Origin: CAVYUC01 sp963783085 | GTDB taxonomy: Bacteria > Bacteroidota > Bacteroidia > Bacteroidales > Prolixibacteraceae | Direction: 5' to 3' | DNA length: 64,000 nt | Assembly (NCBI GenBank): GCA_963783085.1 | Contig: CAWAMJ010000019.1 | Coordinates: forward strand, 1-64,000 | Program-made: the position numbers and the translations under genes | Shown: positions 15,374 through 24,373 of the stretch, piece by piece | How positions within the stretch are numbered: the first letter of the stretch is position 1 | How the letters are laid out: every line of letters starts with the position of its first letter | The notes under the pieces: generated by a model | The model's database searches: none | Seen by the model: the letters and a program-made list of their open reading frames with translations, nothing else | What the model was told of the DNA's origin: nothing

Positions 15374-17362
15374 ATGAAAAATACAATCAACAACAAAAAC
15401 AACAACAATACCAGGAATGAAGTGAATCTTCCCACCACCGGGGAGATTGAGGGGGGCCTTTCCATTAAAGAATTTCTTGATCAGGATCAACATAAAGACC
15501 TGCTCCGTCTGTTAACCGCCGGCAGTGTCGACGATGGAAAATCTACCTTAATAGGAAGGTTGATGTTCGACAGCAAAATGCTGTACGAAGACCAGCTTTC
15601 TGCCCTGGAACGCGACAGCAAACGTGTGGGGCATGCCGGTGATGAAATTGATTACGCGCTGCTGCTCGACGGATTAAAAGCAGAACGGGAACAGGGAATC
15701 ACCATTGATGTGGCGTACCGTTATTTTTCAACGGCAAAGCGAAAATTCATTATTGCCGATACTCCCGGGCATGAACAGTACACCCGCAACATGATAACCG
15801 GCGGATCAACCGCCAACCTGGCCATTATTCTCATCGATGCAACCAAAGGAGTGATTACACAAACCAAACGCCACACCTTTTTGGTATCATTGCTGGGGAT
15901 ACACCACGTGGTTTTGGCGGTAAATAAAATGGATTTGGTGGATTACGACAAAAAGGTGTTCGACGACATTTGTGCCGATTATAAGTCATTTGTTACACAA
16001 CTCGATATTCCGGATGTGAATTTCATTCCTTTGTCGGCGCTTAAAGGCGAAAATGTTGTAGATATCTCCAAAAAGATGCCCTGGTACCATGGTGAAAGCA
16101 TGCTAGAATTTCTGGAAAACGTTCATGTAAGCAGCGACCGGAATTACGATGATTTCAGGTTCCCGGTGCAGTATGTATTGCGCCCTGACCGCGACTTCCG
16201 CGGTTTTTCAGGAAATGTTGCTTCAGGAATAGTAAAACCCGGGGATACGGTGATGGCACTTCCTTCGCGAAAAACATCGAAGGTAAAACGGATACCCACG
16301 TTCGATGGAAACCTTGAAAAAGCTTTTCCGCCGCAGGCAGTAACCCTCGAGCTGGAAGATGAAATCGATATTTCCCGAGGTGAAATGTTGGTTACGCCGG
16401 ATAACCTGCCGCGCATGGAACGCCATTTCGAAGCCATGCTGGTGTGGATGGACGAGGAACTGATGGACAGCTCCACGCAGTTCTTCCTGAAACACAACAC
16501 CAATATCACCCGAGCCCGGATTGATATGCTGCGGTACAAAGTAGATGTTAATACACTTGAACGATCGAAAGTGGACACACTCGCCCTCAATGAAATTGGC
16601 CGAGCCGTGTTTACAACAGCCAAAACGCTGTTTTTTGATCCCTATAAAAAGAATAAAAACACGGGTTCGTTCATCCTGATCCATCCGATAACCAACAATA
16701 CTGTGGCCGTTGGTATGATCATCGATAAAATGAGTTCCGACGAACTGCCATCGCGGATAACCGACACCGATAAAGAAAAAATTGACAGCGGAATCGGGCT
16801 TATACATGAAAAAGAATACCAGAAACGTTATAACCAAAAAGGTGAAACCATTTGGATTACCGGACTGCATGGCTCAGGTAAAAACCATCTGGCATTTACG
16901 CTCGAAAAGCGGTTGTTCCAATTGGGCGCAACGGTGGTGCTGCTCGATGGCAGTACCATCCGCTCAGGACTTTCACGCGAACTCGATTTTACCCCGTCCG
17001 ACCGCGCCGAACATTTACGCAGGGTAGCACACATTGCAAAAATCCTGAACGATCAGGGAATCATTGCTATCTGCTCGTTTATTTCGCCGAATGACGACAT
17101 TCGCAACCAATGTGCGCAAATCATCGGAATAGAGCGGTTCCATTTGATCCACATGGATGCAGATCTCGGGTTCTGTAAATCATTTAAACCGAATTTATAC
17201 AAAAAAGCAGAAGAAGGAAAACTCCGTCACATGCCGGGTGTGGATGAACCATTCGAAGCGCCTGAAAATGCCGTTCTCTCGCTTAATCCTGAGCAGGATG
17301 GCCAGAATACTGAACGAATAATTGAATACCTGGCCGTAAAGAAAATTTTTCCATTGAAATAA
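15374..17362 (+). CDS. cysN: Sulfate adenylyltransferase GTPase subunit fused to APS-kinase-like domain (CysN/C)
   Basis: The first part (about residues 30-450) is the CysN GTPase of ATP sulfurylase: G1 loop GSVDDGKST (50-58), DTPGHEQYTRNM and NKMDLVD, then EF-Tu-like beta barrels. Residues about 485-662 are an APS-kinase (CysC) domain, which would make PAPS from APS. Two key kinase motifs are changed: the P-loop reads GLHGSGKNH (497-505), with Asn instead of Ser/Thr after Lys, and the DGD motif reads LDGSTIR, with Ser527 instead of Asp. RSGLSRELDFTPSDRAEHLRR and the CSFISP block are kept. The kinase activity is therefore uncertain; the cell might use an APS reductase or the variant may be tolerated in this phylum. 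The fused length of 662 aa is normal. Coupled with cysD upstream. Confidence 0.93.
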   Translation: MKNTINNKNNNNTRNEVNLPTTGEIEGGLSIKEFLDQDQHKDLLRLLTAGSVDDGKSTLIGRLMFDSKMLYEDQLSALERDSKRVGHAGDEIDYALLLDGLKAEREQGITIDVAYRYFSTAKRKFIIADTPGHEQYTRNMITGGSTANLAIILIDATKGVITQTKRHTFLVSLLGIHHVVLAVNKMDLVDYDKKVFDDICADYKSFVTQLDIPDVNFIPLSALKGENVVDISKKMPWYHGESMLEFLENVHVSSDRNYDDFRFPVQYVLRPDRDFRGFSGNVASGIVKPGDTVMALPSRKTSKVKRIPTFDGNLEKAFPPQAVTLELEDEIDISRGEMLVTPDNLPRMERHFEAMLVWMDEELMDSSTQFFLKHNTNITRARIDMLRYKVDVNTLERSKVDTLALNEIGRAVFTTAKTLFFDPYKKNKNTGSFILIHPITNNTVAVGMIIDKMSSDELPSRITDTDKEKIDSGIGLIHEKEYQKRYNQKGETIWITGLHGSGKNHLAFTLEKRLFQLGATVVLLDGSTIRSGLSRELDFTPSDRAEHLRRVAHIAKILNDQGIIAICSFISPNDDIRNQCAQIIGIERFHLIHMDADLGFCKSFKPNLYKKAEEGKLRHMPGVDEPFEAPENAVLSLNPEQDGQNTERIIEYLAVKKIFPLK

Positions 17363-17509
17363 GATGACGTTTGTTTTCACGCTCCTTCGTCCGTAAAATA
17401 TTCGAAACTTCCACTTTATCTATTTTAATGCTATTCATTTTTTAAACGATAATGCCGGATTAGCTGTTTAGCATATACAACCGCAGGGAAACAGTTAAAT
17501 TCGAAAAAA

Positions 17510-18349
17510 ATGAAAGAATCAGTATCGGGCAAAACAGTGTTTATTACAGGTGCAACCGACGGTCTGGGTAAACTGGTAGCAAAACATCTGGTGGAACAGG
17601 GGGCGGTAGTCGCTATTCATGGCAGAAATCCCGAAAAAGGAAAAGCACTGGCAGACGAGTTGTCAAAAACCGGCAGGGTAAATTACTACAATGCTGATTA
17701 TGCATCGTTGGAAGAGGTGAGGGAAATGAGTGAAACAATGAGAAAAGAGTTGTCGCAAATTGACATCCTGATTAACAATGTGGGCATTGGAAAAGGGAAG
17801 TCGTCAATCAGGGAAACAAGCCGGGATGGTTTTGAATTACGTTTTGCAGTGAATTACCTTTCGCACGTTTTGCTCACTGAAAACCTGCTTCCCCTATTGC
17901 CTGAAAATACCGGCTCCATTATCAATGTTGCATCTGTAGGACAGGAACCGGTTGATTTTTCGGACCTGATGCTGGAAAAAAATTATGAAGGTTTTTTGGC
18001 ATATAAACGAAGTAAAACAGCATTGATAATATACACTATCGAACTGGCCAACCGGTTAAAAAGTAATGGAATTAATGTAAATTCAATACATCCGGCCACA
18101 TTAATGAACACCAAAATGGTTACGGAAGAATGGGATTACACACTGACTACTGTTGAAGAAGGAGCGGAAGCAGTTGAAAATTTGTTATTCACCAAAACTT
18201 CCGGTGAATATTACGATGGTAAAAATCGTGCAAAGGCAATTCCGCAGGTATACGATGCCCGTGCAAGAAAAAAATTAATGGAAATAACCCTTGATTTATT
18301 AAAAGACCAACTACCGGATCAGGGAAAATCATTCAGGCAGATGTTGTAA
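17510..18349 (+). CDS. Short-chain dehydrogenase/reductase
   Basis: A cytoplasmic NAD(P)-dependent oxidoreductase of the classical SDR family, 279 aa, closest in look to the retinol dehydrogenase-like group. Residues 11-20 read FITGATDGLG, the TGxxxGxG cofactor motif. NNVGIG is the NNAG-type structural motif, and the active site is Y165-K-R-S-K169. HGRNPEKGKAL after strand 2 suggests NADP(H). The substrate cannot be told. It stands alone, 147 bp after cysN/C, and rnpB lies convergent at its 3' end. ATG at 17510. Confidence 0.88.
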   Translation: MKESVSGKTVFITGATDGLGKLVAKHLVEQGAVVAIHGRNPEKGKALADELSKTGRVNYYNADYASLEEVREMSETMRKELSQIDILINNVGIGKGKSSIRETSRDGFELRFAVNYLSHVLLTENLLPLLPENTGSIINVASVGQEPVDFSDLMLEKNYEGFLAYKRSKTALIIYTIELANRLKSNGINVNSIHPATLMNTKMVTEEWDYTLTTVEEGAEAVENLLFTKTSGEYYDGKNRAKAIPQVYDARARKKLMEITLDLLKDQLPDQGKSFRQML

Positions 18350-18359
18350 AAAGAAAAAA

Positions 18360-18761
18360 TGGCAGGCCTGTAAGCCGGGTTCTGTCTTCCCCGCCAATCG
18401 ACGGAGAACTTTTATCATTTATCTTTTGTCCCGGCATTTCTGCCGGGATCGCTGCAGCCTACCCCTCCTGGCTACCGGTGTGCAGCCGGCAACGAAACGG
18501 GCAGCTTCGTTTTACAGCGACAGCTGTAATCACCAGGATATATTTGGCTTTGCAACCCGTGAGACGCACGGCTGGTTGTGTCGCCACAACCACCGGTGGG
18601 CTTTTACCCCACCTTTTCACCCGTTCTCCCGCCAAAGCGGGAATGGTTATTTTCTGTTGCGTTGCTATCCCCTTTCAAAGATCTTCCTGTTAAGAAGCAC
18701 GGCGCCCTGCGTTGCCCGGACTTTCCTCCCCGATTGCACGGGGCGATAAAACAGCCTGCCG
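18360..18761 (-). ncRNA. rnpB: RNase P RNA (class A)
   Basis: The catalytic RNA of RNase P, which matures tRNA 5' ends. On the minus strand the 5' part reads GGCAGGCTGTTTTATCGCCC and then GAGGAAAGTCCGGGCAACGC, the hallmark of bacterial RNase P RNA. The 3' part reads CAGAACCCGGCTTACAGGCC-TGCC, which pairs with the 5' end as helix P1. Length is about 400 nt, normal for type A. A promoter box lies just upstream (18765-18772). Several open frames across this region in both strands are shadows of the RNA. Confidence 0.95.
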
Positions 18762-18764
18762 GTG

Positions 18765-18772
18765 CAAAGATA
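18765..18772 (-). promoter_or_regulatory. -7 box of the rnpB promoter
   Basis: TATCTTTG on the minus strand, a perfect TAnnTTTG box, ending 4 nt before the apparent 5' end of RNase P RNA. Because the RNA end can be inferred independently from helix P1, this box supports the use of the Bacteroidota consensus elsewhere in the window. Confidence 0.65.
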
Positions 18773-18777
18773 ACAAT

Positions 18778-18932
18778 AAGTTCCGGGTTCAAAATTCAAC
18801 CAACAATACAAACTCTGAACCCCGAACTTTAAACTTTAAACTTTGAACTTTAAACTCCGAACTTTGAACTCTGAACTTTGAACTCTGAACTTTGAACTTT
18901 AAACTCCGAACTCTGGCCTCTGAACTCTGAAC
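18778..18932. repeat. Heptamer array GAACTYT with short inverted arm
   Basis: About 120 nt (18811-18932) of tandem 7-mers of the type GAACTTT, AAACTTT, GAACTCT and GAACTCC. A shorter inverted arm (AGTTCCGGGTTCAAAATTC, 18778-18796) precedes it, separated by a loop containing AACAATA. The array ends at the stop codon of the DUF2027-Smr gene. The layout (inverted 7-mer arrays) is the same as in the export operon at 53.5-57.6 kb, but with another 7-mer and with no gene inside. Purely intergenic. Confidence 0.7.
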
Positions 18933-19969
18933 TACTTCCTCTTCAAAATCACCATAGTGGCGCCATATCCGTATTCCTGGAATGAGGCATCCTGGTGATA
19001 GAATTTCGGGAATTTATTTCGCAGTAATTTGGTCACTTCCTGTTTCAGCACGCCCTGTCCTACTCCATGAATAAACACAATTCGTTTAATCCCCGATTGT
19101 ATGGCAGCCCGCATTTCCGATTCCACTTTTTCCAGTTGGATATCCAAAATCTCTTTATTGCTCAATCCTTTAGCATTTTCAATCAACTCGTGAATGTGCA
19201 AATCCACTTCAATAACTTCGGCAATTTGCTTTTTTGCCGGCTGTTCCGTTTCCGGTTTGGGTTCTTTTTGTTTAACAACTTTTCGAAAATCTTCTTCCGT
19301 AAGTTTATCCAGTTCTGTATTCAGTAAATTCTCGGAAATCTGAAATACCATGGCATTCCGTTCAAAAAACAGGTTCGGCTGAAAGCTGCTTTCCTTGTAA
19401 AATTTCACCGGATTTATTTTAAATTTCTTTGTGACAGGATTGTTCCATTCTTTCTGTTCATCTGAAAACCAGATGATTTGAAAACAATATTCGGGTAATT
19501 CACTTAATTCAGATTGTACCAGGCTTTCCAGTTGAACCCTTGTATTTGGCTGAACAGTTCCATGTTTTACCGCGGTATAAATTGTTTCCTTAAAATGGGA
19601 GTAATAATATAACAGTTGAAAATTACTGTCGTTTACCAGAAATAATTCTATTTCGCCTGCCAGCGGATTTCCGGAATCGGTTGGGACCAGGCAGAAATAA
19701 AAATCGGGCGAATCTTTTCCGGCCAGAATTTGCCCTTTTTGCTTTTCGGTCTTTACTGCCTCCTTTTCCTGAATCACCGGTTCTTCTTCAACAGGTTTAT
19801 AACCTTTATTCAATTCCGGTGCATCCGTGTTTATCAGGTTCGAAATCGGATACGGAACTTCAAAACCATCCTCATTTTCCACATTTACCATATTCTTGTT
19901 GATGAATCCGGTGACTACGCCGCCACCGACATCGTTCAGAAATTTTACCCTGTCGCCTACTTTTATCAT
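18932..19969 (-). CDS. DUF2027 and Smr domain protein
   Basis: A protein of 345 aa typical of Bacteroidota. The N-terminus (MIKVGDRVKFLNDVGGGVVTG) is the SH3-like DUF2027 region. The C-terminal 90 residues are a Smr (MutS2 C-terminal-like) domain, opening EVDLHIHELIENAKGLSN and containing the HGVGQG loop (HGxGxG) and a final GYGATMVILKRK strand. Smr domains bind or nick DNA or RNA; in ribosome-rescue MutS2/SmrB they cut mRNA. The biological role of this fusion is not established. ATG at 19967-19969. It reads toward rnpB, with the heptamer array at its 3' end. Confidence 0.88.
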   Translation of the reverse strand: MIKVGDRVKFLNDVGGGVVTGFINKNMVNVENEDGFEVPYPISNLINTDAPELNKGYKPVEEEPVIQEKEAVKTEKQKGQILAGKDSPDFYFCLVPTDSGNPLAGEIELFLVNDSNFQLLYYYSHFKETIYTAVKHGTVQPNTRVQLESLVQSELSELPEYCFQIIWFSDEQKEWNNPVTKKFKINPVKFYKESSFQPNLFFERNAMVFQISENLLNTELDKLTEEDFRKVVKQKEPKPETEQPAKKQIAEVIEVDLHIHELIENAKGLSNKEILDIQLEKVESEMRAAIQSGIKRIVFIHGVGQGVLKQEVTKLLRNKFPKFYHQDASFQEYGYGATMVILKRK

Positions 19970-20096
19970 ACCATATAAATTTTACGCAAAAGTATACCAA
20001 TTTCTTCACTGCTAAAAAAATGTCAGGGGAGATTTCAAACTGAAACTTATTTCCAGGATTGCTTTTAGCCCGATGTTAAAAAAATTTGCCGGCAAA

Positions 20097-21971
20097 TTAT
20101 TTGATATGCGTGCTCAGAAACTTTTCCATGGCACGATAAAAATCGAAACGGTTTTCTTCGTTGTGAAATCCGTGCCCTTCATTTTCTTTCACCATGTATT
20201 CCACTTCTACTCCGCGGTTGCGCAAAGCTTCCACAATCTGGTCCGATTCGGCTTTGTTTACCCTCGGATCATTTGCCCCCTGCGCCACAAAAAGCGGGGT
20301 CATTATTTTATCGGCGTTTAATGCGGGCGAGGTGGCAGCAAACTGCACACTGTCCTGCTCCGGATTTCCCACCATTTCATACATCATATCAAGCAGTGGT
20401 TTCCAGTAGGGCGGAATGGTTTTCATAAACGTAAAAAGATTGGAAACACCAACGTAGTCAACCGCTGCAGCATACAACGTCGGATTGACTATAATGCCCT
20501 GCAAAGTGGCATAACCACCATAACTCCCGCCATAAACGGCAACTTTATTTTTGTCGGCAATTCCCTGCCTGATGAGCCAGTAAACACCGTCTGTAACGTC
20601 GTTCTGCATATCGAGCCCCCATTCTTTGAATGAAGATTCCCAGAAATTTTTTCCAAATCCGGTGGATCCCCTGAAGTTAGGTTGAAAAACAGCATAACCG
20701 CGATTGACCAGAAACTGCACTTCGGGGTTAAATCCCCAGACATCGCGCGCCCACGGACCACCATGCACATTCACCACAACCGGCAGGTTTTTGGCGTCCA
20801 TATCCTTCGGAAGTGTTAAATATCCCATAATTTTCATGCCGTCGCGGGCGATATATTCAACGGGTTTCATTTCGGCCAGCTCCTCTTTTTTCAGCCACGG
20901 GGCAACTTCATGGATTTTGGTGAGCTCGTCCTTTTTCTTGTCGTATAAATAATAAGCGCCAAGCGTTTGGTCACTCGATGTGCGGACAATAAACATTTCC
21001 TCTGCCTTGTCGTATGCGGAAATCCCGATTTCAACATTGCCAAATTCCTTTTCAAGCCGTTCCACCAGGTTTTTAAAATCGTCGTCAAAATAATGGCGCT
21101 CACTTTTCCACGAAGTGTAATAGGCAGCCCACAACTTTTTATCTTTTTTTGAATACGATAACCGATCAACATCGAAATCCGGGTTTTCGTAAAGCATTTC
21201 CACTTCTTCCCCCGTTTCCGGATCAAAAATTACAGCAGCGGTTTTATCCCTTCCAACGTTGGAAACCGCATACATTTTTTTATTATCGAATGTAAAAAAC
21301 GAAACATCCAACGTTTCTTTGAAACTGGTTGTTAAAACCGGTTTCAACTCGTCAGCTTCTGTTTTCCTGTATAGCAACTGCGTATTTACACCATCGACAA
21401 TGGCTGCTGCAGCACGTAATTTTCCATCATGGTCGGTGATCCAGCCCTGAATATTTCCCGGATTTTCAGCAATCATTTCCATTTCGCCGGTTCCAATATT
21501 CAGCCGGTACGGATCAAAAACCTGCGGATTTCGTTTATTCATACCAACGATTACAAATTCATCGATATCCGGCAGATCGTCAATGATAGTTGTCCGCACG
21601 TTTTCAAAGCACGTGAAACATTTCAGGTTTTTGCCATCGGTGTCTACACCGTAGAGACTGAAATTTTCGTTACCGCCTTCATCTTTTAAATACAAAATGC
21701 GGTTGTTGTTTCCCCAAAAATAGCCGGCAATGTCACGGTCGGTTTCAAAAGTGAGTTGTTCGGCTTTTTCTTTTCCAATCGCCTGAACATAAATGTTCAT
21801 CCGGTTTTCGTAAGGCGCCAGATACGAATAATATTTCCCATTTGGCGAAATCTGATAACCTGCTTTTTCGGGATTCCGAAAAAAATCTTCAAGGGGAATT
21901 TCCCTGACCTGTGCATTAAGCGATAATGTTGAAGTAATCATCATGTAAATCATTAAAGTTGCAGTTTTCAT
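20097..21971 (-). CDS. S9 family peptidase (prolyl oligopeptidase / DPP-like)
   Basis: A secreted serine peptidase, about 624 aa from the ATG at 21969-21971. That start is preferred over the one at 22028 because it places a signal peptide at once (MKTATLMIYMMITSTLSLNA). A beta-propeller precedes an alpha/beta-hydrolase domain (about 370-624). Ser483 lies in GGSYGGYA, the acid in QGANDPRV and the His in ENEGHGFHN, the complete S9 triad. It probably releases di- or oligopeptides in the periplasm. It is monocistronic, divergent from queA. Confidence 0.9.
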   Translation of the reverse strand: MKTATLMIYMMITSTLSLNAQVREIPLEDFFRNPEKAGYQISPNGKYYSYLAPYENRMNIYVQAIGKEKAEQLTFETDRDIAGYFWGNNNRILYLKDEGGNENFSLYGVDTDGKNLKCFTCFENVRTTIIDDLPDIDEFVIVGMNKRNPQVFDPYRLNIGTGEMEMIAENPGNIQGWITDHDGKLRAAAAIVDGVNTQLLYRKTEADELKPVLTTSFKETLDVSFFTFDNKKMYAVSNVGRDKTAAVIFDPETGEEVEMLYENPDFDVDRLSYSKKDKKLWAAYYTSWKSERHYFDDDFKNLVERLEKEFGNVEIGISAYDKAEEMFIVRTSSDQTLGAYYLYDKKKDELTKIHEVAPWLKKEELAEMKPVEYIARDGMKIMGYLTLPKDMDAKNLPVVVNVHGGPWARDVWGFNPEVQFLVNRGYAVFQPNFRGSTGFGKNFWESSFKEWGLDMQNDVTDGVYWLIRQGIADKNKVAVYGGSYGGYATLQGIIVNPTLYAAAVDYVGVSNLFTFMKTIPPYWKPLLDMMYEMVGNPEQDSVQFAATSPALNADKIMTPLFVAQGANDPRVNKAESDQIVEALRNRGVEVEYMVKENEGHGFHNEENRFDFYRAMEKFLSTHIK

Positions 21972-22101
21972 GTTGTCAGTTTTAAGGTTAGAACAAGTAT
22001 TTTCTACCGGATAACAGCCTAATTGCAAATAGGTTCAGTTTAAATCCGGCTTCATAATAAAGATATAAAAAGCTGTGTTTTCCTCAATTCAGGAATTGAT
22101 T

Positions 22102-22109
22102 TAATTTTG
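22102..22109 (+). promoter_or_regulatory. -7 box of the queA promoter
   Basis: TAATTTTG matches TAnnTTTG. It overlaps the TTG at 22107 that opens the longest queA frame, which argues that translation starts further on, for example at the in-frame TTG 22128. Confidence 0.5.
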
Positions 22110-23340
22110 TGGCAAAAAAAATTAAAATTGAAGGATTACCGAAAAATAAGGATTTCCGATTTTACATACGATTTGCCTGAATCGAAAATTGCCAGATATC
22201 CGCTTCCCAAACGCGATCAATCGAAACTGCTGGTTTGGAAAAACGGAAACATTGCGGAAGCTGTTTTCGAAGAAATAAACCGGTTTTTGCCGGTGAATTC
22301 AACGCTGGTTTTTAACAACACCAAAGTAATTCATGCGCGTATTTTTTTCAGAAAAGAAACCGGCGCAAAAATTGAGATATTTTGTCTCGAACCAGTTGAA
22401 CCTGCAGATTACCAAATCGCGTTTCGGCAAAAAGAAAAAGTAACCTGGAAATGCATGGTCGGCAACGCAAAAAAATGGAAGCAGGAACTTTTAAAGAAAG
22501 AACTCGTTCTGCAGGGGAAACAAATAATAATTCAGGCTGAAAAAATATCACAGGCAGACAATTCTTTTCACATCGAATTTTCGTGGAACGGGAATTTTTC
22601 GTTTGCCGAAATCATTCAGCATGCAGGAGTTTTGCCGATTCCACCCTATTTAAATCGCGACAACAAAGCATCCGACGAAGAAACCTACCAAACGGTGTAT
22701 GCAAAAATTGATGGTTCGGTGGCTGCGCCAACTGCCGGGACTTCATTTTACGGATTCGGTATTAAACGAACTGCAACAAAAAAATATTCAAACAAAAGAA
22801 ATTACGTTACACGTGGGCGCGGGAACATTTCAGCCGGTAAAATCAGAAACCATTTCCGGGCACGCCATGCACCATGAAAAAGTAATTATTCCCAAAAAAA
22901 TCATTGAGGATTTGGTGGCTGCCGAAGGAAAAATAATTGCAGTGGGAACAACTTCGGTGCGCTCGCTCGAAAGTTTGTACTGGCTGGGTTTGCAACTGGA
23001 AAAACAGGAAATCGTTGCCTTACCTCTTGAAGTTTCGCAGTGGGAACCTTACGAAAATGAGGCTTCAGTTTCATTAAAAAAAGCGCTTCAAAACCTCATC
23101 GGTTTCTTGGAAAAAGAAGGAAAAAACGAACTGCAGTTTTCCACACAAATTATTATAGTTCCCGGTTATCAATTCAAATTAATTGATGGAATGGTAACCA
23201 ATTTCCACCAACCGCAAAGTACGCTGCTGCTATTAATCAGCGCTTTTTTAGGCAGCGCCTGGAAAAAGTTGTACGAATATGCACTGGCAAATAATTTTCG
23301 GTTTTTAAGTTACGGCGACAGTAATTTGTATTTGAAGTAA
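22107..23340 (+). pseudogene. queA: S-adenosylmethionine:tRNA ribosyltransferase-isomerase (QueA), frameshifted
   Basis: QueA transfers the ribosyl part of SAM to preQ1 in tRNA, the penultimate step of queuosine synthesis. The first frame (22107-22877) shows ISDFTYDLPESKIARYPL and TLVFNNTKVIHARIF, and reaches GSVAAPTAG. The second frame (to 23340) continues with LHFTDSVLNEL, ITLHVGAGTFQPV, GTTSVRSLES and MVTNFHQPQSTLLLLISAFLG. The two join at 22737-22739, where GGG should be GG: one extra G splits AAPTAG|LHFTD. The restored protein is about 400 aa, the length seen in this phylum. The start is uncertain (TTG 22107 or TTG 22128; the first overlaps a promoter box). A sequencing error is likely because the gene is otherwise undamaged. 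Confidence 0.9.
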
Positions 23341-23480
23341 ACTATATCAGCAACCATCAATCCAAAACAATTTAGAAATGCAGGTATGACAAATGATTTT
23401 ATTTGAATGACAACCGTTTCAGAAACCTGAGAAATTCCTGTTTAATGAATATTAAGTGACTATTTACCTAAAATTCTCAA
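23341..23480. other. Short non-coding gap
   Basis: I see nothing recognisable between the end of queA and the decayed DUF433 gene. Confidence 0.4.
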
Positions 23481-23489
23481 GATGGTAAA

Positions 23490-23730
23490 TTATAAATGTA
23501 GATTTTCACAATTGAACCCGGAGAGCGTACGGTTTGGAAAACACGAAAATCAGAGGAATGCGTAAAACTGACGGAGATATTATGGGTTGGCTTCTTCAGG
23601 GATGACCCATGACGAAATTAAGCGTTGCTAGATTTAATAGAAACGAAATTTATGACCGAAAATGATATATTGATGCGGCATTAAGTTTTACTGCCGATCG
23701 GGAAATAAAAACTATCAGAAAGAAATATAG
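23490..23730 (+). pseudogene. DUF433 antitoxin-like remnant
   Basis: No open frame remains, but reading across frames gives, in order, VRFGK, KIRGMR, GDIMGW-LLQGMTHDEI, TENDI and AALSFTADREIK. These are the blocks of DUF433 proteins (winged-helix antitoxins with a G-MTHDEI-L helix and a terminal alpha helix). At least three frameshifts or stops interrupt them. DUF433 usually precedes a DUF5615 PIN-like toxin, and such a frame follows at 23817. Confidence 0.55.
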
Positions 23731-23816
23731 CCAAAATTATTATTTGGATTACTAAAACATTTCTCAGCTGTTAATAAACAATTTATTACAGCTGAAAATT
23801 TTCCGGCTCGACTTCT

Positions 23817-24092
23817 TTGAAAATGGAAGGTTTAATAAATTCATCGGATAAGGAGATATGGGAATTTGCGAAAAAAAATAAATACACCATCGTAACACAG
23901 GATACTGATATTATAATGAACCTCGAATATTGTTATTGGGATTTCCGTCCGAAAATCATCTGGATTCGCACCGGAAATCAGAAAACAAATGCTGTATTAA
24001 TGGCTTTAATTCAAAATGTTGCAGAAATTGAAATTTTTCTGCAAGATGAGAATTATGGATGCTTCGAAATATTTAGTTTAAGGAAAATATAA
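23817..24092 (+). CDS. DUF5615 PIN-like protein, N-terminally decayed
   Basis: A frame of 91 aa that corresponds to the C-terminal three quarters of DUF5615 PIN-like toxins: NSSDKEIWEFAKKNKYTIVT, then QDTDI (acidic motif), PKIIWIRTGN and a final EIEIFLQDENYGCFEIF. The usual first 20-25 residues, with the first catalytic Asp (LLxDxN), are missing. An upstream stretch (KHFSAVNKQFITAENFPARL) could be the lost part but lies behind a stop. With the broken DUF433 gene upstream this is probably a dead toxin-antitoxin pair. Confidence 0.6.
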   Translation: MKMEGLINSSDKEIWEFAKKNKYTIVTQDTDIIMNLEYCYWDFRPKIIWIRTGNQKTNAVLMALIQNVAEIEIFLQDENYGCFEIFSLRKI

Positions 24093-24093
24093 A

Positions 24094-24294
24094 ATGAACG
24101 GCACACTCAGAAAAAATATAAACATCGGCAGCGAAGTGGAGATTGTTCAAAAGCACCACCAGCGCAGCGGCGAATTAACCGAAGGGATTGTAAAGCGGAT
24201 TCTCACCAAATCGCCCAGCCATCCGCATGGCATAAAGGTGATGCTGGAAACCGGAGAAGTGGGACGGGTGAAAAACATCATCGGAAACTTTTAA
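24094..24294 (+). CDS. ywbE: YwbE family protein
   Basis: A small protein of 66 aa (DUF2196, YwbE). The whole family consensus is visible: IGSEVEIVQKHHQRSGELTEG, VKRILTKSPSHPHGIKVMLE and a final GEVGRVKNI. It looks like a KOW/SH3-like fold that may bind nucleic acid; the function is not known. Starts 1 nt after the stop of the DUF5615 frame, so it may share its transcript. Confidence 0.9.
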   Translation: MNGTLRKNINIGSEVEIVQKHHQRSGELTEGIVKRILTKSPSHPHGIKVMLETGEVGRVKNIIGNF

Positions 24295-24361
24295 TTACCT
24301 TTCATTTAAGTCCAAAGCTATAAGATGTGCAAATTAAGTTGTCCGATTGGACTACTTTTTA

Positions 24362-24369
24362 TAGTTTTG
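24362..24369 (+). promoter_or_regulatory. -7 box of the higBA-like operon
   Basis: TAGTTTTG (TAnnTTTG) lies 4 nt before the toxin ATG. A TTG at 24339-24341 stands 20 nt upstream, at the right distance for the -33 element. The leader would be extremely short or absent. Confidence 0.5.
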
Positions 24370-24373
24370 CAAC

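Noticed and set aside
18426..18832. Several frames of 60-107 codons
   Set aside because: They fall inside the RNase P RNA gene and have no protein features.
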